From Stratiolaelaps scimitus (Eukaryota > Arthropoda > Arachnida > Mesostigmata > Laelapidae): a DNA stretch of 64,000 bases. Where the stretch lies: positions 2,720,501-2,784,500 of the forward strand of contig JABWDB010000018.1 of assembly GCA_019614645.1 (NCBI GenBank). Reading direction: 5' to 3'. The position numbers were made by a program, and so were the translations under genes. Under the pieces are notes generated by a model. That model worked only from the letters and a program-made list of their open reading frames with translations. It was not told the origin of the DNA and ran no database searches. Positions 51,701 through 64,000 of this stretch are shown one piece after another (the first letter of the stretch is position 1; the number at the start of each line of letters is the position of its first letter).

Positions 51701-53337
51701 ATGACCCCAATTACAGTAGTCGCAATCAACGCCAATAATCTTATCGTTATCATCAAGCAGCATTTGGGTCATTGTTCATGGACGAAATTCCGTACGGCAA
51801 CTCCAACCCACCTGTCGTTTGATACACGACGGGATTACACGTGGGCTGGTGATTGTTATCATTGATTCATAGAACGATCCGGGTGTCTTGTGCGGGCTCC
51901 GTTTTGCTACAGAACTCGGTTACAGAGTCGCTAATTCGAGTAAGTTTTGCGAAATCTATAATGACGAACAATCCAGAGAATGTTGGTTCGGTTAACCGTA
52001 GTAATCTTGTCTCCACAGTGTAGTTACACATTAAGGTGGTATTTTTCTAAGATTTCAATTAATATATAGCACTGTTCATTGCTGTTAGACAATCTCATCT
52101 TTTTTAGCATTTGTCCAAAAGACAAAATGCCACGACTTGCCTTTATGAGGCGCGTTCGAACAGCTAGTTTAAGCGTGATTACAGGTGCTGACCAGAAGCT
52201 GTTCACAAATCTACTCATGTAATAGTATAACCGATATAATATAATCGAAACAAATAAAAGAACGAATGAATTAATGGATCACTCATGTCACCCAGACAAC
52301 CGAGTTCGCGCCAAGACACCAAAAATAGCGGGAAAAAAATCCACTTCGTCATAAAAGTCGCTTGTTTGCGACGCTCCTCACGAGCGATATTTCCGACGGA
52401 CCGTATCGGAACGGTACGCGACGAGAAATTACAGCTAGCCAATTGGAGTTGCCTTCGGAGTTTATCCCTGAGCCCGTCGAATCCGATAGCAAATGTGTGG
52501 ACGTTGACGGGCTCGCTTGTTCTCGCGTAACACTTGTTCCGCCTTCATATTCGTTACCAGCGTTATTGATTTCATTTCAGTATGATTCTGCCTATCTTCG
52601 TCATTATTATTCGGCATAAATGTGTCTTCACTCTTGTGTGTGTGTGCCTCTGCCTCGGATTCCCTTAGTGTACTCGCCACGCCCAATTAATGTGTCGTAG
52701 ATGACAGCGTACAGCATGCCAATTCATCGGCGTGACATGGTGTTCACACGAGGCAGAATTTGACCCCGACAAAATGAATGAAATTCGGTATTATCTCACG
52801 CCGTTCGTCATCTACTTCTTAACACTTTTCGTCATTATCCAGACAAATGGTCGCGCCATCAGTTCGACTGTAGTCGATATCTCCTATTTTGTAGATATCA
52901 TCTCTAATTCTAGTCGTGTTTCTCCCAGGCGATAGACTATGCTTCTTACTCCGTCCTACGAATTGCCAACAAACTCTTCACATGGCTATCCACGGTCCAC
53001 CCGACAACGTGGCTCCTATAGAGAGGCTGGCCTGCATGTGATCTCACTTTTAGCTAGGTTCATTAACGACTCGAATGATTTCAGCTGGCTGGTGATTCAA
53101 GCCCAGTAGCAATTCTGCCGTCTAGCACTTCGTCCATTATAAATAGCGTGTCAAAATTCGAATAGCCCCTATTGATCGCTTTCAGATTTCCCATTGATGT
53201 AATGTAAATTTGATCTACGAATTTACTTGTTGTTGGTACCCTTCTATAGACTGAATCTGATGTTATAAACCGCTCTCTACAGGGACACTATGTTTACTGC
53301 AGTTGCGTTGTTGTGCACTTCTGCATGGCCACATCAG

Positions 53338-53349
53338 TCCTGCACGTAC

Positions 53350-53428
<79 letters not shown>

Positions 53429-53433
53429 CAGGA
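53338..53433. repeat. (TA)n tract framed by an 8-bp inverted repeat
   Basis: About 80 bp of almost pure TA with one g interruption is framed by tcctgcac and gtgcagga, so the whole block is a near-perfect palindrome of about 96 bp. Confidence 0.88.
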
Positions 53434-56392
53434 TAGATTTATATATATATATATTACAGTATTGTGTCAGCATAAATTCATCGTAGTGATAACATGAAGG
53501 TAGTGTGTTATGTAATATTAGGAGTTATTATATTCTTAGTGTTATTATCGCCATCAAGCCGTTGTCCTCTAGCTTCAGCCGATTCCTGGTTGAGGTCACC
53601 CGAAGTAGACTTGAAATTCGGCTTTTTTTTTATTTTTAGTCTGATAGGTACTTACTAACGTGCGCAACATCGCGCAATGGGAAAAATGGTGAAGGAGACA
53701 AATACAGCAGGAATAATTATTATTATTATTATTAGCAGTAACGGCAGAATCGTGTAGTGGTGAAGAGTTGCTATTGTCTATGTCAGAATCAATTAGCGTG
53801 GTCGCAGTTGTTCAAGCTTCAGTTCAGCTCAGTTACTTTCTGTCTAAACGCCGAGGTTCGTCGAGCAGACTTATTGCTTTGCGTTTGTTCTACACCCAGC
53901 TGGCGTTTGGGAGACAATTACAAGCATGGGGGAGATATTAGGCTTATGACTACAATTTGTCACCGCCAATATTAATTTCATCGACGTTTGCAAGAGTTTA
54001 CCACGCCTCCACCATCCATCATGATGATTATTGCTGCGCCGTTAATTTTCGATGAGCGTCTGTCTCGGTTGCTTTTCACAACACGTCACCCCCGCTTATG
54101 CTTTTTCTACGCAATCAAATCAAATCTCGAATCATATCGCTCCCGTCGCGAATAGTCCATCTGGCCGAGGAGGGCACAATTGTCTGGATTGTCGCATACT
54201 TCCCGACGACTTTGGGCGGGCACACACCGCCTAGCACTACACAATATCAAACTCGATGGTGACTGCTTGCACGCAGATGCCGTGATCTCGGTCCAAGCCA
54301 TCGTGGCACCAGATCATCATCATTGACCTGTCGTCATGTTCAAACGTTTCATTCATCCTATCCCAGCTCAGTCACTAGCTCCGCCATTGCTTCTGTCCTG
54401 CTTGTGTGTCCTGCTTTCTTCGCGCACGAAGTTCTCGCGCACTTGGTTGCACTTGTGTAGATTTGCCAAAACACCACCCACCATCCATCGATGTCGTATC
54501 ACGATCGACATTTCGGCGTCACATTAACTCACTCCGTGTATTTCTTTCTGTCTATAATCTAGTCGAATCACACACCGAGCCAGCGTGCGGCACGCTGAGG
54601 TAGGTATACGTAGATGTATATATTTATATGTGTCCAAAATTTATGTGTATAGTGATTTGCTGGGCATATTATGTGATTATGGTGATTTGCTGATTTACTT
54701 GCTATATTGTCTCGGTTCACATCTAAACTGTGGGGGTGGATTTTTCTTCTTATTTCGTAAACTGTGTTCACTGGCATTTGTTACTTCAGGGTTTCGGCCA
54801 CTGCTGCAGCTGTTGTTGCCTCCTCTTTCTCTCTCTGTGTGTGTGTGTGTGTGTCTGTCTGTCTGTATGTGTGTGTATTTGTGTCGTTCTATTAGATCAG
54901 GGGGTGATGATCTGTCCTAACGGTTCATTTATTAATATTATTATTATTATAATAATAATTATTATTATTATTATTATTATTTGCAGTAGTTATAAATAAG
55001 GCTATAATGTATCCTACATTTGACGGTGACAATAACACTCTTACTTATCTCGTTTCCATGTTCATCTTCTCCTAGTACGGTACTTTCTGTTATTATATTC
55101 TTGATGCTTCGGTGTATTCTCTGTTGTATATAATAGTCATAGCTATTCTTGTCATGGTTACTATCGAGGAGAAATACTTAATTTACACAAAGTAGACACG
55201 AAGAGAGAGAGAGAGAGAGAGATGTAGACAGATCGACACAGCGAACCCGAAACAGCCTTCAACGTCCTTTGCCATTGGCATGAGCCACACGGTCGGCAGC
55301 AAGCGGCGGCTGTCACCCCCCGACACTCGGATCACTGCGGACGAGTGTTGTGTTCCACTGTACAAGTCTGCTGCAGAATCAACGAAGTCGCGCAGAGGTT
55401 CACCGCAGCCAACTTTGGCCAACGCGCACGAAGCACGACATTGTGGACATTCTGTTCCTTCGTTTATCAGGCACTCCCAGGACGTAGGCCCGTCCTTGAC
55501 AAGCAGGCCCAACTGAACAACTCAACGAAACATCCAGGCTCCGCGCGTGATCTCTCTCTCTCTTTCTTTCTCTCTCTCTCTGCCGGACTCCCTTCGACCC
55601 TTTCTCGGTACCGTTCCGCAGGTTCGACAAGAACGAAATCAAGCAAAACAACTGTTCGTTGCTGTTCCGTGCTATGCTCTGTACTAGAAACTCAGCGAGT
55701 ACTTCTTAGCTTTGTCGTTTGTAGCCGCCGAATATTCATTCATTAATTGCATCGCGAGACTACGTGTGCTTAGCTTACCCCGCATCAAGGTAGCTAGGTA
55801 TACACGACATTATGCTGAGTGCCGCCGAGGACACAGGCATGTTAGGGCCAGATGAGCCTTCTCAAATAGATTTTTAAGTGTACTGGTCCGGCGCATCATG
55901 TTTGGCTGCACGTTTGACGATACATTCATTTGCAGAGACGAGTTTGTCTGACGAATTTGGAATGGTCGCGCGGCCGTGACCGTTTCAACTTAGGTCCTTC
56001 AACTTCCGTCATCCTTCAACTCATCGTTGCATCCCTAAGCCGTTGATTATCGTCGAGACTCGCAATATGTAGACAATTGATTTCACCTTACTCTGTCTCT
56101 CTCTCTCTCTCTCTCTCGCTGTCTGTATGGAAAGACGTTTGGAACAGTACGTTCATCCGTTAACGCTTACGAACAACCAAGCAACTAGCGTTCTACACAG
56201 GATTACGGCTATAACCATAATGATCATCTCCAAGTGAGACGCAAATATTGATGAACTTCCTCCCCCATAGTAACTCAATGCATCATAACGATTGTACCAA
56301 TATCTTTGTTCATGCTGATGTTCTTCCGCCTTCTCGTTCATTTTCTGTATATGCTAGCATAGTGGAATCGAGGCATGCACCTCTTCTGCGCA

Positions 56393-56417
56393 GGGAGGGG
56401 GCGGGGGGGGGGGCGGT
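56393..56417 (+). other. G-run cluster
   Basis: Plus-strand runs of three or more G (ggg, ggggg, a run of ten) separated by single bases meet the pattern for an intramolecular G-quadruplex. Confidence 0.55.
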
Positions 56418-57010
56418 TGATTCAGACAACGAAATTCAGCTATTCAAGTCGGCGCCATTCTACCAGCGGCCAGGGAGAGTATCGGATAGATACCGAGTTC
56501 GCGAACTCGTGCGAGAGCTTACCATCGTCATCATTGGTGAGGCTAACGTTGACGTCCCTTCAATTCTTGTCCTTATAATTATCATCATCAATTTCGCGAT
56601 ATCATTTCTCTGTTTCAGCCGTATCTCGTGTTCGTCCAAATCGTCCACGCCTCACACCCGACGATATGGTAATCACTCACCCATCAGGGTGTCGGCCGGC
56701 ACATCCTCCTCATTTGCGTGTGCGCCAGTCTCCACAGGGTCGGTGAATCACTCAGTTTTTTTTTTGCCAATTTCATCACGCCACATCGTTCATCTTTGTC
56801 GTTGCGTTCCGTATGTTTGACTCTTGTATGAGTACGTGTAGTTGTGTGTGTGTGTTTGTTTGTGGGGGTTTTCATTAGGCCTCATTACGCCTATCTGTAT
56901 CGTCTCCTCCGTTTCTAGCTGTTGTTTCTAGTAACTGCAATTTATGGTCATGGCGCCGCCGACAACCTGATCCTTTCCTTTGGGGGTGATATGTGAGATA
57001 TAGCAGATTC

Positions 57011-57042
57011 GGGGTGGGGGCGGGGGGGGGGGCGGGGGCGGT
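57011..57042 (+). other. G-run cluster, potential G-quadruplex
   Basis: Runs of four, five, about eleven and five G separated by single t or c bases. If the CCCH gene has a long 3' UTR this would be C-rich in its mRNA. Confidence 0.6.
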
Positions 57043-57411
57043 TAGCGGAATAATATCTAGTACACAGTAACTATTCATTTCCACTCCGTGAACATCGCCA
57101 GCATCGTCGCTATCATCGATGATCATTCTCCTGCAGATTCATCACGTGTTTATTAGAAAAAAAAGCTTCTAATTATTATTATTAATTATCATGTTTCTGT
57201 TCATTTGCTTGTCTGTACAGTGTCTCCTTCTTAGTTATCGTCTGCTGTCTACTTCGACTTTTTTTTTGCTGATTGACGTCTTGTCCTTTATCAGCTGCTA
57301 GGCCCCCCGTTAAGCTTAGATCGAAGCCATTGAGTTCGGCCTTTTTGTCAGGCCCTCATAGGCATTCGGCTTAAGTCGACGACCACGGTGCTGGCCACAC
57401 TCCCGCACTCC

Positions 57412-57458
57412 ACTCTCTCTCTATCTCGCTCTCTCTCGCTCTCTCTCTCTCTCTCTGT
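57412..57458. repeat. (TC)n microsatellite
   Basis: About 22 dinucleotide units with a few g/a interruptions. It is the longest of the plus-strand pyrimidine tracts in the interval between the ALDH16A1-like and CCCH genes. Confidence 0.85.
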
Positions 57459-58330
57459 CTCTCTTTATCGGAGTTTCTTTATCTTAATAGTTCTTTGCAT
57501 CGCTCTTATTCTCGTTGTTGCTTTTTCACCCGATAGATGTTCGTCTCGTGATTTTCTTACCCATCGGTCACAATCGGAGATAGTCTCACAAACGAATCCT
57601 CGCATTCGTCCGCCGGAGCGACCTAGGACATGATGCCATGAGGCGATCGGAGGGCTCAGGCCCAAACTGTGCTTGCCTCGAACATTTTCTCAACCATTCT
57701 GTTCGCCTATCTTTCTCTGTCGCTCTCTCTCTCATTTATGATTCTGCAACACGCTCGTATCGCCACGCAGCGAGCGGCGTTTTATGTCATGCTCGTCGTT
57801 GTGGTTCCGACGAGAAGCACGTTCCTCTTTCGCGCTGGGCCGACGCGAGCTTAGCTCGCCATAGGTCACTCAACACCAAATTACAGCAACTCGCTCAACA
57901 TCGATGGCGATCTCCGCCGAAATGCGGACTCACTGACTCGGTCCGCTAACTTCATTTTTTGGCGCCAGACTTGTCCTTGACGACACCGCGTGGATCGCCT
58001 ATCTATTTTCTCTCCATGCGAGTCCATAATCGTAACTGGCTTCATAGATTCATTCCACCGTTTGTATCGTTTGCTCTTTGTCTCCACCTCCCTCTAGTGG
58101 TCACCATCACTGTTCCTACTCAACACGCGATCTCTCGAAATCCCTCCTCAATCATCATCGCCACTGCCACCACTTATTGATATTCCTCGCCAACGAACTA
58201 ATTGATCTGCTAATGAAAACTGCGCTGCCTACGGCCGATATCTGTTATCTTCCAACAGCAGCTTAGCGTGTTCATATGTGTAGATTGATTTCGCGGGCGC
58301 TATCGAACGTTCCGAAGTTCCGTGGACAAC

Positions 58331-61300
58331 TCACAGCGTAGTGGTTGCATTGTTCTTATTGGATGGTGGTGTAGTTGAGGTGCTTGCATTGCTTTCTGTG
58401 GTTCTAGCTGTAGCTGTCGTAATGACGGTGCCGACGACGGCAGTCTCCTTTTTCCTATTGTCCTTATTGTCCGGCTGCTGTTGGCCGCAATTATTGTTGC
58501 TGTCCTTCGATTCCTTGGCCTCCGCTTTCGCGTCCTGAGCCGAGCTGGAGGAGCTTAGCTTCTTCTTCTTCTTTTTGGCCTTCTTCGGCACGATAGTGCT
58601 AGTCTTCTTGAGGTTCTTTTTAGCCACGGCCCGGAGATGACTGCTGGACTTTTGGTTGCTCAGTGACGGGAAGTCCTGCTCTGATTCTGTAATCAACAGC
58701 AACAATAATAACAACAACGGATCATAGACACGAACAAAAACACAAAAACACGAAATGAGTTGTATGTCAATGAAGCATCGAGTCAAGAGGAATTCCGTTC
58801 CGAAATGCAAGGGCAGATGGTTAGGTCTGAGCGGAAACAACCACAAAGCACTAGTAATTAGTCTTGCTAGTAGCAGTAGTAGTAGTGTAGCGTCTTTCCC
58901 GGAAGCGCCCGTCACCTCTGAAGCACCCTTTTTTTTAGCGATATCAAACTCAATCGCATCCAATTCGAGATCGCGACAAACCACCCAACAACCAAACGAA
59001 CCAAAAGCAACACCGCCCACACACCCGTACCACGGACGCAGCCCCACATCAGATTACCAAAGTAAACGTGTCCAGCATACGAACTTTACCACGCCAGGAA
59101 TCATCAAGAGATTCATACCGATTCGAGTGTCAAATTCACCACGAAAATGTAGCGCTAGTAACGCCCGCGGCCGTACGACCAGCACGAACCAATGCTCGAT
59201 TATGATAAGATGACGCATTTTCGCACAAAGCATTAATTTTCTATTTCGTTTTCGAGTAAACAGCGATACTATGATAAGTTGTAAGCGTGACAGAACATCC
59301 ACTCGCGCATGTGCTCTTGCCCATTCCTGCTAGCATCGTTATAGTTATTATTAATTATCATTATTATTATTATCATTGCGAGGGGTAGTTGTGAGTGTTG
59401 CAAGATGCTGAATGTTTGGAATTGCGTTTGTCTAAGTCAAACGTCCTTCCAGAACACCTGCTCGACTTCAGCCGTTACGCACCATTCCGTTCTCGAGAGT
59501 GACTGCCAGAACGCGACGAATGCATGCGAAATGAAATTGTGCGTGTTGTCCCAAGTGATGAACATTGTCAACAGTTCCTGACAATAATGTACATACATTA
59601 GCCGCTCACGTGAGCCAGCCCCCAGCACCGGGCGTATTTGAAACGCTCTGAGTATCAGCCATTATATGTTCCCTTGATCTCTCATGAGGAGTCGAGGGTA
59701 TGGCCAAAATTCGGCTGTTACCTTTGATGTGGGGCCAAAGTCGTTTGAACACGGGGAGACGCCTTGAGAATACTCGTGAGCCACTCGCCCCCGCGACCGC
59801 CAGCGGTTGCTTAATACTTCGGCCCTTCAACTGGATGGCGGCACCGGGTGAGCCTGGTTGCACTGAGGAGCCACCACAACAATTTGGTACACCACCTAAT
59901 TTATCCATTCGGTCGACGCCGCGACCCCAACACCCCCGCGAGTAACAACAACGACGACACAACAACAACAACAAAAACAATAACAACAAACGAGAACAGA
60001 ACGAAAAACAATGGCATAATCAAAACGAAATCGATAACGAGATGTAACTGAGTTCTTGTTTTCGCGTTTGGGGAATACTCGGCAAAATGTGAATGTAATC
60101 TACAAAAAAAATGGGAATATATTAATAATCATAACTCTAATAATAGTAACAATAATCATAACTCTAATAATAGTAAGAATAATCATAACAACAACAGCAA
60201 CATTAATAGAAAAGTAACAGTCGAGATGCGTGGGTCGCGTCCACTGGTGTCCCCTTAAAATGATGGATGGCTGATGAGGGCACAAGGTATTATAGAATGA
60301 CTGTCGCTTCACGGTAATTGCACTCAGACCGGATAATGTGTTATATATGTCAGCTTAGGAGGCCAGAGGAGGATGCTGGGGCAAAGCAGGTACACAAATG
60401 TTTACAGAAACTACACCGGACGCAGTCGAGTTCACTAATCAGTTCTGCTCAACAGCTGTCGACTATAGGAAGGCGGCAAGAGGAACATGGTGGCGATGAG
60501 CAACAACAATAACTACGGGCTGCAAGCAACTAGGTTAGCCGCTCGATGCATTCACTATCTAGTTTTACCTATCAAATCTATTTGGCTAAACTGATAACGA
60601 CCACAACTATTGGGTTTTTCGGGCTGACTCTCAGCCAACATGTAACGTCCACGGTACTGCGGTTATCACCACTAGAACCACTGATCGTCAGCGGATGTCG
60701 TTCAGAGCGCACGACACACTATAGCAGCAGAAAGAGGAGTAAGCTGGCGCCAGATTCTTGAAGGAGTTCTATGATTATTATTATTATTATATTATCGAAC
60801 ATGTCGCACTGGTAATTACACAAAATTTCTCTCTCTCTCTCTCTCTTTCCTATTACACTATGCTATATAATATTATATTATACTTTATAATATTATTTGG
60901 TTCCCTAATTAGGTTTTACTGTCCTAGAAAATGTTCATTCGAGACTTTTTTTGCTACACGCTTTCTAGATGGATGACAGAGGAACTAACATCGTACGAGT
61001 TGTTGTTCAATTGCATGCTGCGTCAATTGCTAATCTGTTGTTGTCGTTTAGTAATCACAACAGAATGCTATGGGGAAAACGGCGCGACTTACCAATGGTG
61101 AACCTGCTGGTCCGTTTCGCGATATGGCCTATTGTGTCCTTCTTAGGATGGCTGCTTCCGTGATAATGGTGATGATTATGCGCGTGATGGTGGTGATGGT
61201 GGTGACTTCCGTGCGGCGGCAGCTGCTGTTGTTGGTGGTGGTGGCCCGAGTGCGTACCACTGCCGGGATTAGGTACGCCGATGCCGGCTGTCAAGGTCTG

Positions 61301-62871
61301 GGCAGGCTGGCCGGCGAGTTCCTCCTCAAATGGCGCATAGCCATGCAGGAAGGGACAGGCGAGACCCTTGAAGCAACTGCCCTCCTCCCAGAAGCGGCAG
61401 GTGATCGCCGCGAGTTCGTGGCTGAACTTGCAGTCAGTTCGGCGACAATTGCCTTCCATATAGAAGGTGCACGGCTTTCGCTGTATCCGCTGCCGCCGAC
61501 GCTGCAAGTCCTGAATGCATCTGACGCTGTTGATGATTGCTGAGTCATACGTTTCAGGTGAGGCAAATAGGCACGAGGCGGCGGGGGTCACCGTGGTGAC
61601 ACCTGACGAGAAGTGTGATAGATACTCGATGGGCAGCCCGCATGAGTCTTCGGAGTAGCCCAACGAACAGGTCAAGTCCGCCACATCATTGGCCTCCTCG
61701 CAGCGCGGCAGTGATCCGTACTCCAAGGAGGTGTCTGGGACAGACCGTCCCCACAATGTTCGCAGCGCAGACGACAAAGTGTGTGTTCGTCAGCTAACAG
61801 CTATTTTCAGCTATGAGTTGTTTTACGTTCAGCTTTTTGATCTGATTGCCTGACTACCTATTAATTAGTGCAAATAACCAATGCTGACGTTGGGACACAA
61901 ACAACTAAACGCCGGGGTAAATGCGCTGGGAGGATGGGAGGATGGGTGTATTGGTGGGAGCGGTGTAATGTATAATCCTTAGTACACTCAGATATATATG
62001 TGAGTGTGATATATATATACACATATATATATATGTTTGTATATGTACAAGAGGATGGTTCGCAGATGACCTAAACGAGCATAATGGCCATTTGGAGAGC
62101 AACTTAATTAGGGTTGATTGATTAACTGATTCATTTGGCACGATTCAATGATATGATTTGGGCTGACCGTAACACGAATTGGTGGTCGAAGCGACGCGGA
62201 GGACGAACGTCCCACCAATCCTCATCATCAATCCGTCCATTCGCGTAAATTCTATTCAGTCAATCAATCAATCATTCATTGCGAACACGTATGTATGTAC
62301 GCTTCGATGTCGTATCGTCTTCAGCGTGCACTAATTAGTCTAATCGTTTAGATTGGCCAACAGAATGCCGGCGACGGATGGTATTCTTTACCTCCGTCAT
62401 CACCGAACAATGTTTGTGTTCCGCTATTTTGCTCACCGTGGTACGACGATGATTCGTAGCCGCCGGCCATAGAGGCACTTTCCGATGATTCGCTTAGATC
62501 GCGGCTCTCATTGCGGCCGTTAGATGTGGACACTTTGTCATTACCGCCGTGATGCTGTTCGCGACGTAGCTGCATCCGCTGCGCATGAATCCTTGCCATA
62601 CGCTGCTCTTGCGCCTCTTGGCTGGCCTGAAGTGCCTGCAGCGTTCGTGTCTCGAGCATGAGGTCGAGGAACAGCTCGTCCTGCTCTTCATGAATCTCAT
62701 TCCGCAGCGCTTTCGAGGCGGCGCTAGAGGTTACCGCTGGTCCGGCGGCCTGCCAACAATGCGCCACCCCGAGAACATCGGCGTCGCCGTCGACAGCGGG
62801 TGCCTGTGGTAGCGTAAAGTTCACCATTTTCCACAGGGCCTGAACTTCTTCGTTATCCAAGGCGGTCCCAC
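58331..62871 (-). CDS. protein with two CCCH zinc fingers, 3' part of the gene
   Basis: Three exons in transcription order are 62871-62392, 61734-61093 and 58686-58331 (TGA). The phases agree at both junctions, giving about 492 residues. The first has a Glu/Gln-rich helical stretch (LFLDLMLETRTLQALQASQE, EQRMARIHAQRMQLRREQHH). The second carries adjacent fingers of the form C-x7-C-x4-C-x3-H and C-x7-C-x5-C-x3-H (KPCTFYMEGNCRRTDCKFSH, CRFWEEGSCFKGLACPFLHG), then a Gly/Gln/His-rich run with seven consecutive His. The last begins SEQDFPSLSNQ and ends in a Lys-rich and Ser/Thr/Asn-rich tail. Such fingers usually bind RNA, so an RNA-binding role is the best inference. I cannot assign it to a named gene. 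The acceptor at 62872 shows that at least one more 5' exon exists; none was recognised up to 64000. Confidence 0.85.
60118..60190. repeat. tandem repeat of about 34 bp in a CCCH-gene intron
   Basis: The unit ataatcataactctaataa plus tagtaacaat or tagtaagaat occurs twice in full and starts a third time. Confidence 0.75.
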
Positions 62872-63646
62872 CTACACGAAACAGACACGATAGCCAAGCA
62901 CAAACATCCATACACATAAAATCCAAATAAGCACACATTTAACATAAGCCAGTTAAAAGCATCTCCATAATACGGTTACGATAGCGGTCGAAAACTAAAC
63001 AAACGCGGCAATCATTCGCCGTTCCAGTGGATTATTAAGCATTAGAGATCAACCCTTTATGCAACGATGTCTCTCTAACAGATAGCACCGCTTTGCCGGC
63101 TGAGCGACTCAGGAAATACATAGCAGAACGCTTCTCACGACGCTGTATTCTGTGGCATTGTAGTGTCTGCAGACATTCGTCATTTACTGATATATTACCC
63201 AGTCATATTGATGGGTGGGTATGGGATTAGTGGCGTTATTCAGTCAGATGACCCAATATGATACTTTCTAGAGATATATATGTATATATATATATATATA
63301 TATACCTTCCTGGACAAAGCAGATGAGTCACTACACGTGATGCATGACATTACAATAACGTGGAGTCATGAGTTTGAACCGCTCGGAACAAGCAGAGAGC
63401 TACCGTTGCAGACGCGCGTTTGCAACGATTACAAACTTCGAACTGAGCCAGTCGACTAATTCGGCCTGGTCTCAATCCACCGACAGGTGACGAATACCCG
63501 TACTACGATTATTTCGCGTTTAGCCGCAATGATCCACCTGAGCATTACGACAGTAACTGGCTCACTTCGACAATTGCTGTTCACTGTTCTCTGCTGCTCT
63601 GGGGTAAGGGGGGGAGGTCGCGCAAGAGGCGAAACTCACTCACTAC

Positions 63647-63685
<39 letters not shown>

Positions 63686-64000
63686 TGAAGTTATTGAACT
63701 CGTCTTCACGGCCGAGTTTTGGGTCAATACGAACCAATGGAACGGACTTGTCAGCCTTCCTTATAGCAGGCATTGTCACCCTCAGTGAAAATCAACTCTC
63801 AGTAGTTGTTCAGCCCGCTGGTGATTCGGTAAGTCATCTATCTAGCCGTTCGTGTATCGATCGATCGGCCAATCTGTCTAGCAAACTGGTGGGATGGGCG
63901 AGAGCGAGTGGCATGACAACCCAGCTAAAAATCCCGACCGCCCAGAGAACATCAGCGCCCACCGCATCCCGTCACATTGTAGGTCCATTGATGGTGGCGG
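62872..64000. other. upstream intron or 5' flank of the CCCH gene
   Basis: It contains (TA)n microsatellites at about 63273-63304 and 63651-63684 and no recognised exon. Because the exon ending at 62871 has a 3' splice site, this is most simply an intron of the CCCH gene that runs to or past the window edge. Confidence 0.55.
63651..63684. repeat. (TA)n microsatellite
   Basis: About 17 TA units, upstream of the first visible CCCH-gene exon. Confidence 0.9.

Larger units (their letters stand above)
43542..58330. other. long gene-poor interval between two convergent genes
   Basis: It separates the 3' ends of the ALDH16A1-like gene (plus) and the CCCH gene (minus). No coding exon with family likeness was found. 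It contains a plus-strand AATAAA near 44367, a retroelement fragment, TA microsatellites, (ATT)n/(ATC)n runs (about 47510-47660 and 54935-54980), an (ATCA)n run near 47425-47463, G-runs, and many (TC)n tracts near 46735, 47900, 48510, 49735, 50896, 51130, 51500, 55552, 56095, 57412 and 57720. Only the tract near 55205 is in the GA orientation. Some of this may be long 3' UTR of either gene. Confidence 0.5.

Noticed and set aside
59606..59989. Minus-strand 127-codon frame inside the last CCCH-gene intron
   Set aside because: Direct splicing from 61093 to 58686 already keeps the frame, and the segment is low in complexity without clear acceptor and donor sites.

Overview
This is eukaryotic nuclear DNA from an animal, probably an arthropod. 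The genes are split by GT-AG introns of about 100 bp to 2.4 kb, there are many (TA)n, (TC)n and (ATT)n microsatellites, and there is a decayed mariner transposon. A parasitiform mite would fit the mix of gene families and repeats, but the sequence alone does not prove it. Exon limits were assigned by hand from splice signals, reading phase and family similarity, and may be off by a few bases.

3.2-34.1 kb, minus strand: a tandem array of five TSG101-type genes, called A to E here in order of increasing coordinate. Copy A (3176-5802 plus an unfound first exon) looks like the normal ESCRT-I subunit TSG101, with UEV domain, proline-rich linker, coiled coil and C-terminal steadiness box. Copies B (10451-14182), C (18214-20196), D (24195-26778) and E (31139-34146) keep the same UEV exon layout, with exons of about 130 and 218 bp in the same phases, but their proteins are strongly diverged. 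B keeps a coiled coil but no steadiness box was found. C, D and E appear to end soon after the UEV domain, giving proteins of about 200 residues. This expanded UEV family is the most striking content of the window. Between the copies lie a mariner relic (27540-28322), an integrase fragment of an LTR retroelement (about 21503-21800), a hairpin repeat and microsatellites.

34.1-43.5 kb: after a retroelement 3' fragment (35.3-35.9 kb), a 13-exon gene on the plus strand (36862-43541) encodes a 710-residue protein like ALDH16A1, with two aldehyde-dehydrogenase-like domains. Every exon junction keeps the reading frame. The first domain lacks the usual catalytic cysteine.

43.5-58.3 kb: a long gene-poor interval between two convergent genes. 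It is rich in pyrimidine tracts on the plus strand and holds TA microsatellites, G-runs and a second, inverted copy of the retroelement fragment.

58.3-62.9 kb, minus strand: the 3' part of a gene for a protein with two CCCH zinc fingers, a His-rich stretch and a Lys-rich tail. Its 5' exons were not found and probably lie beyond the window.
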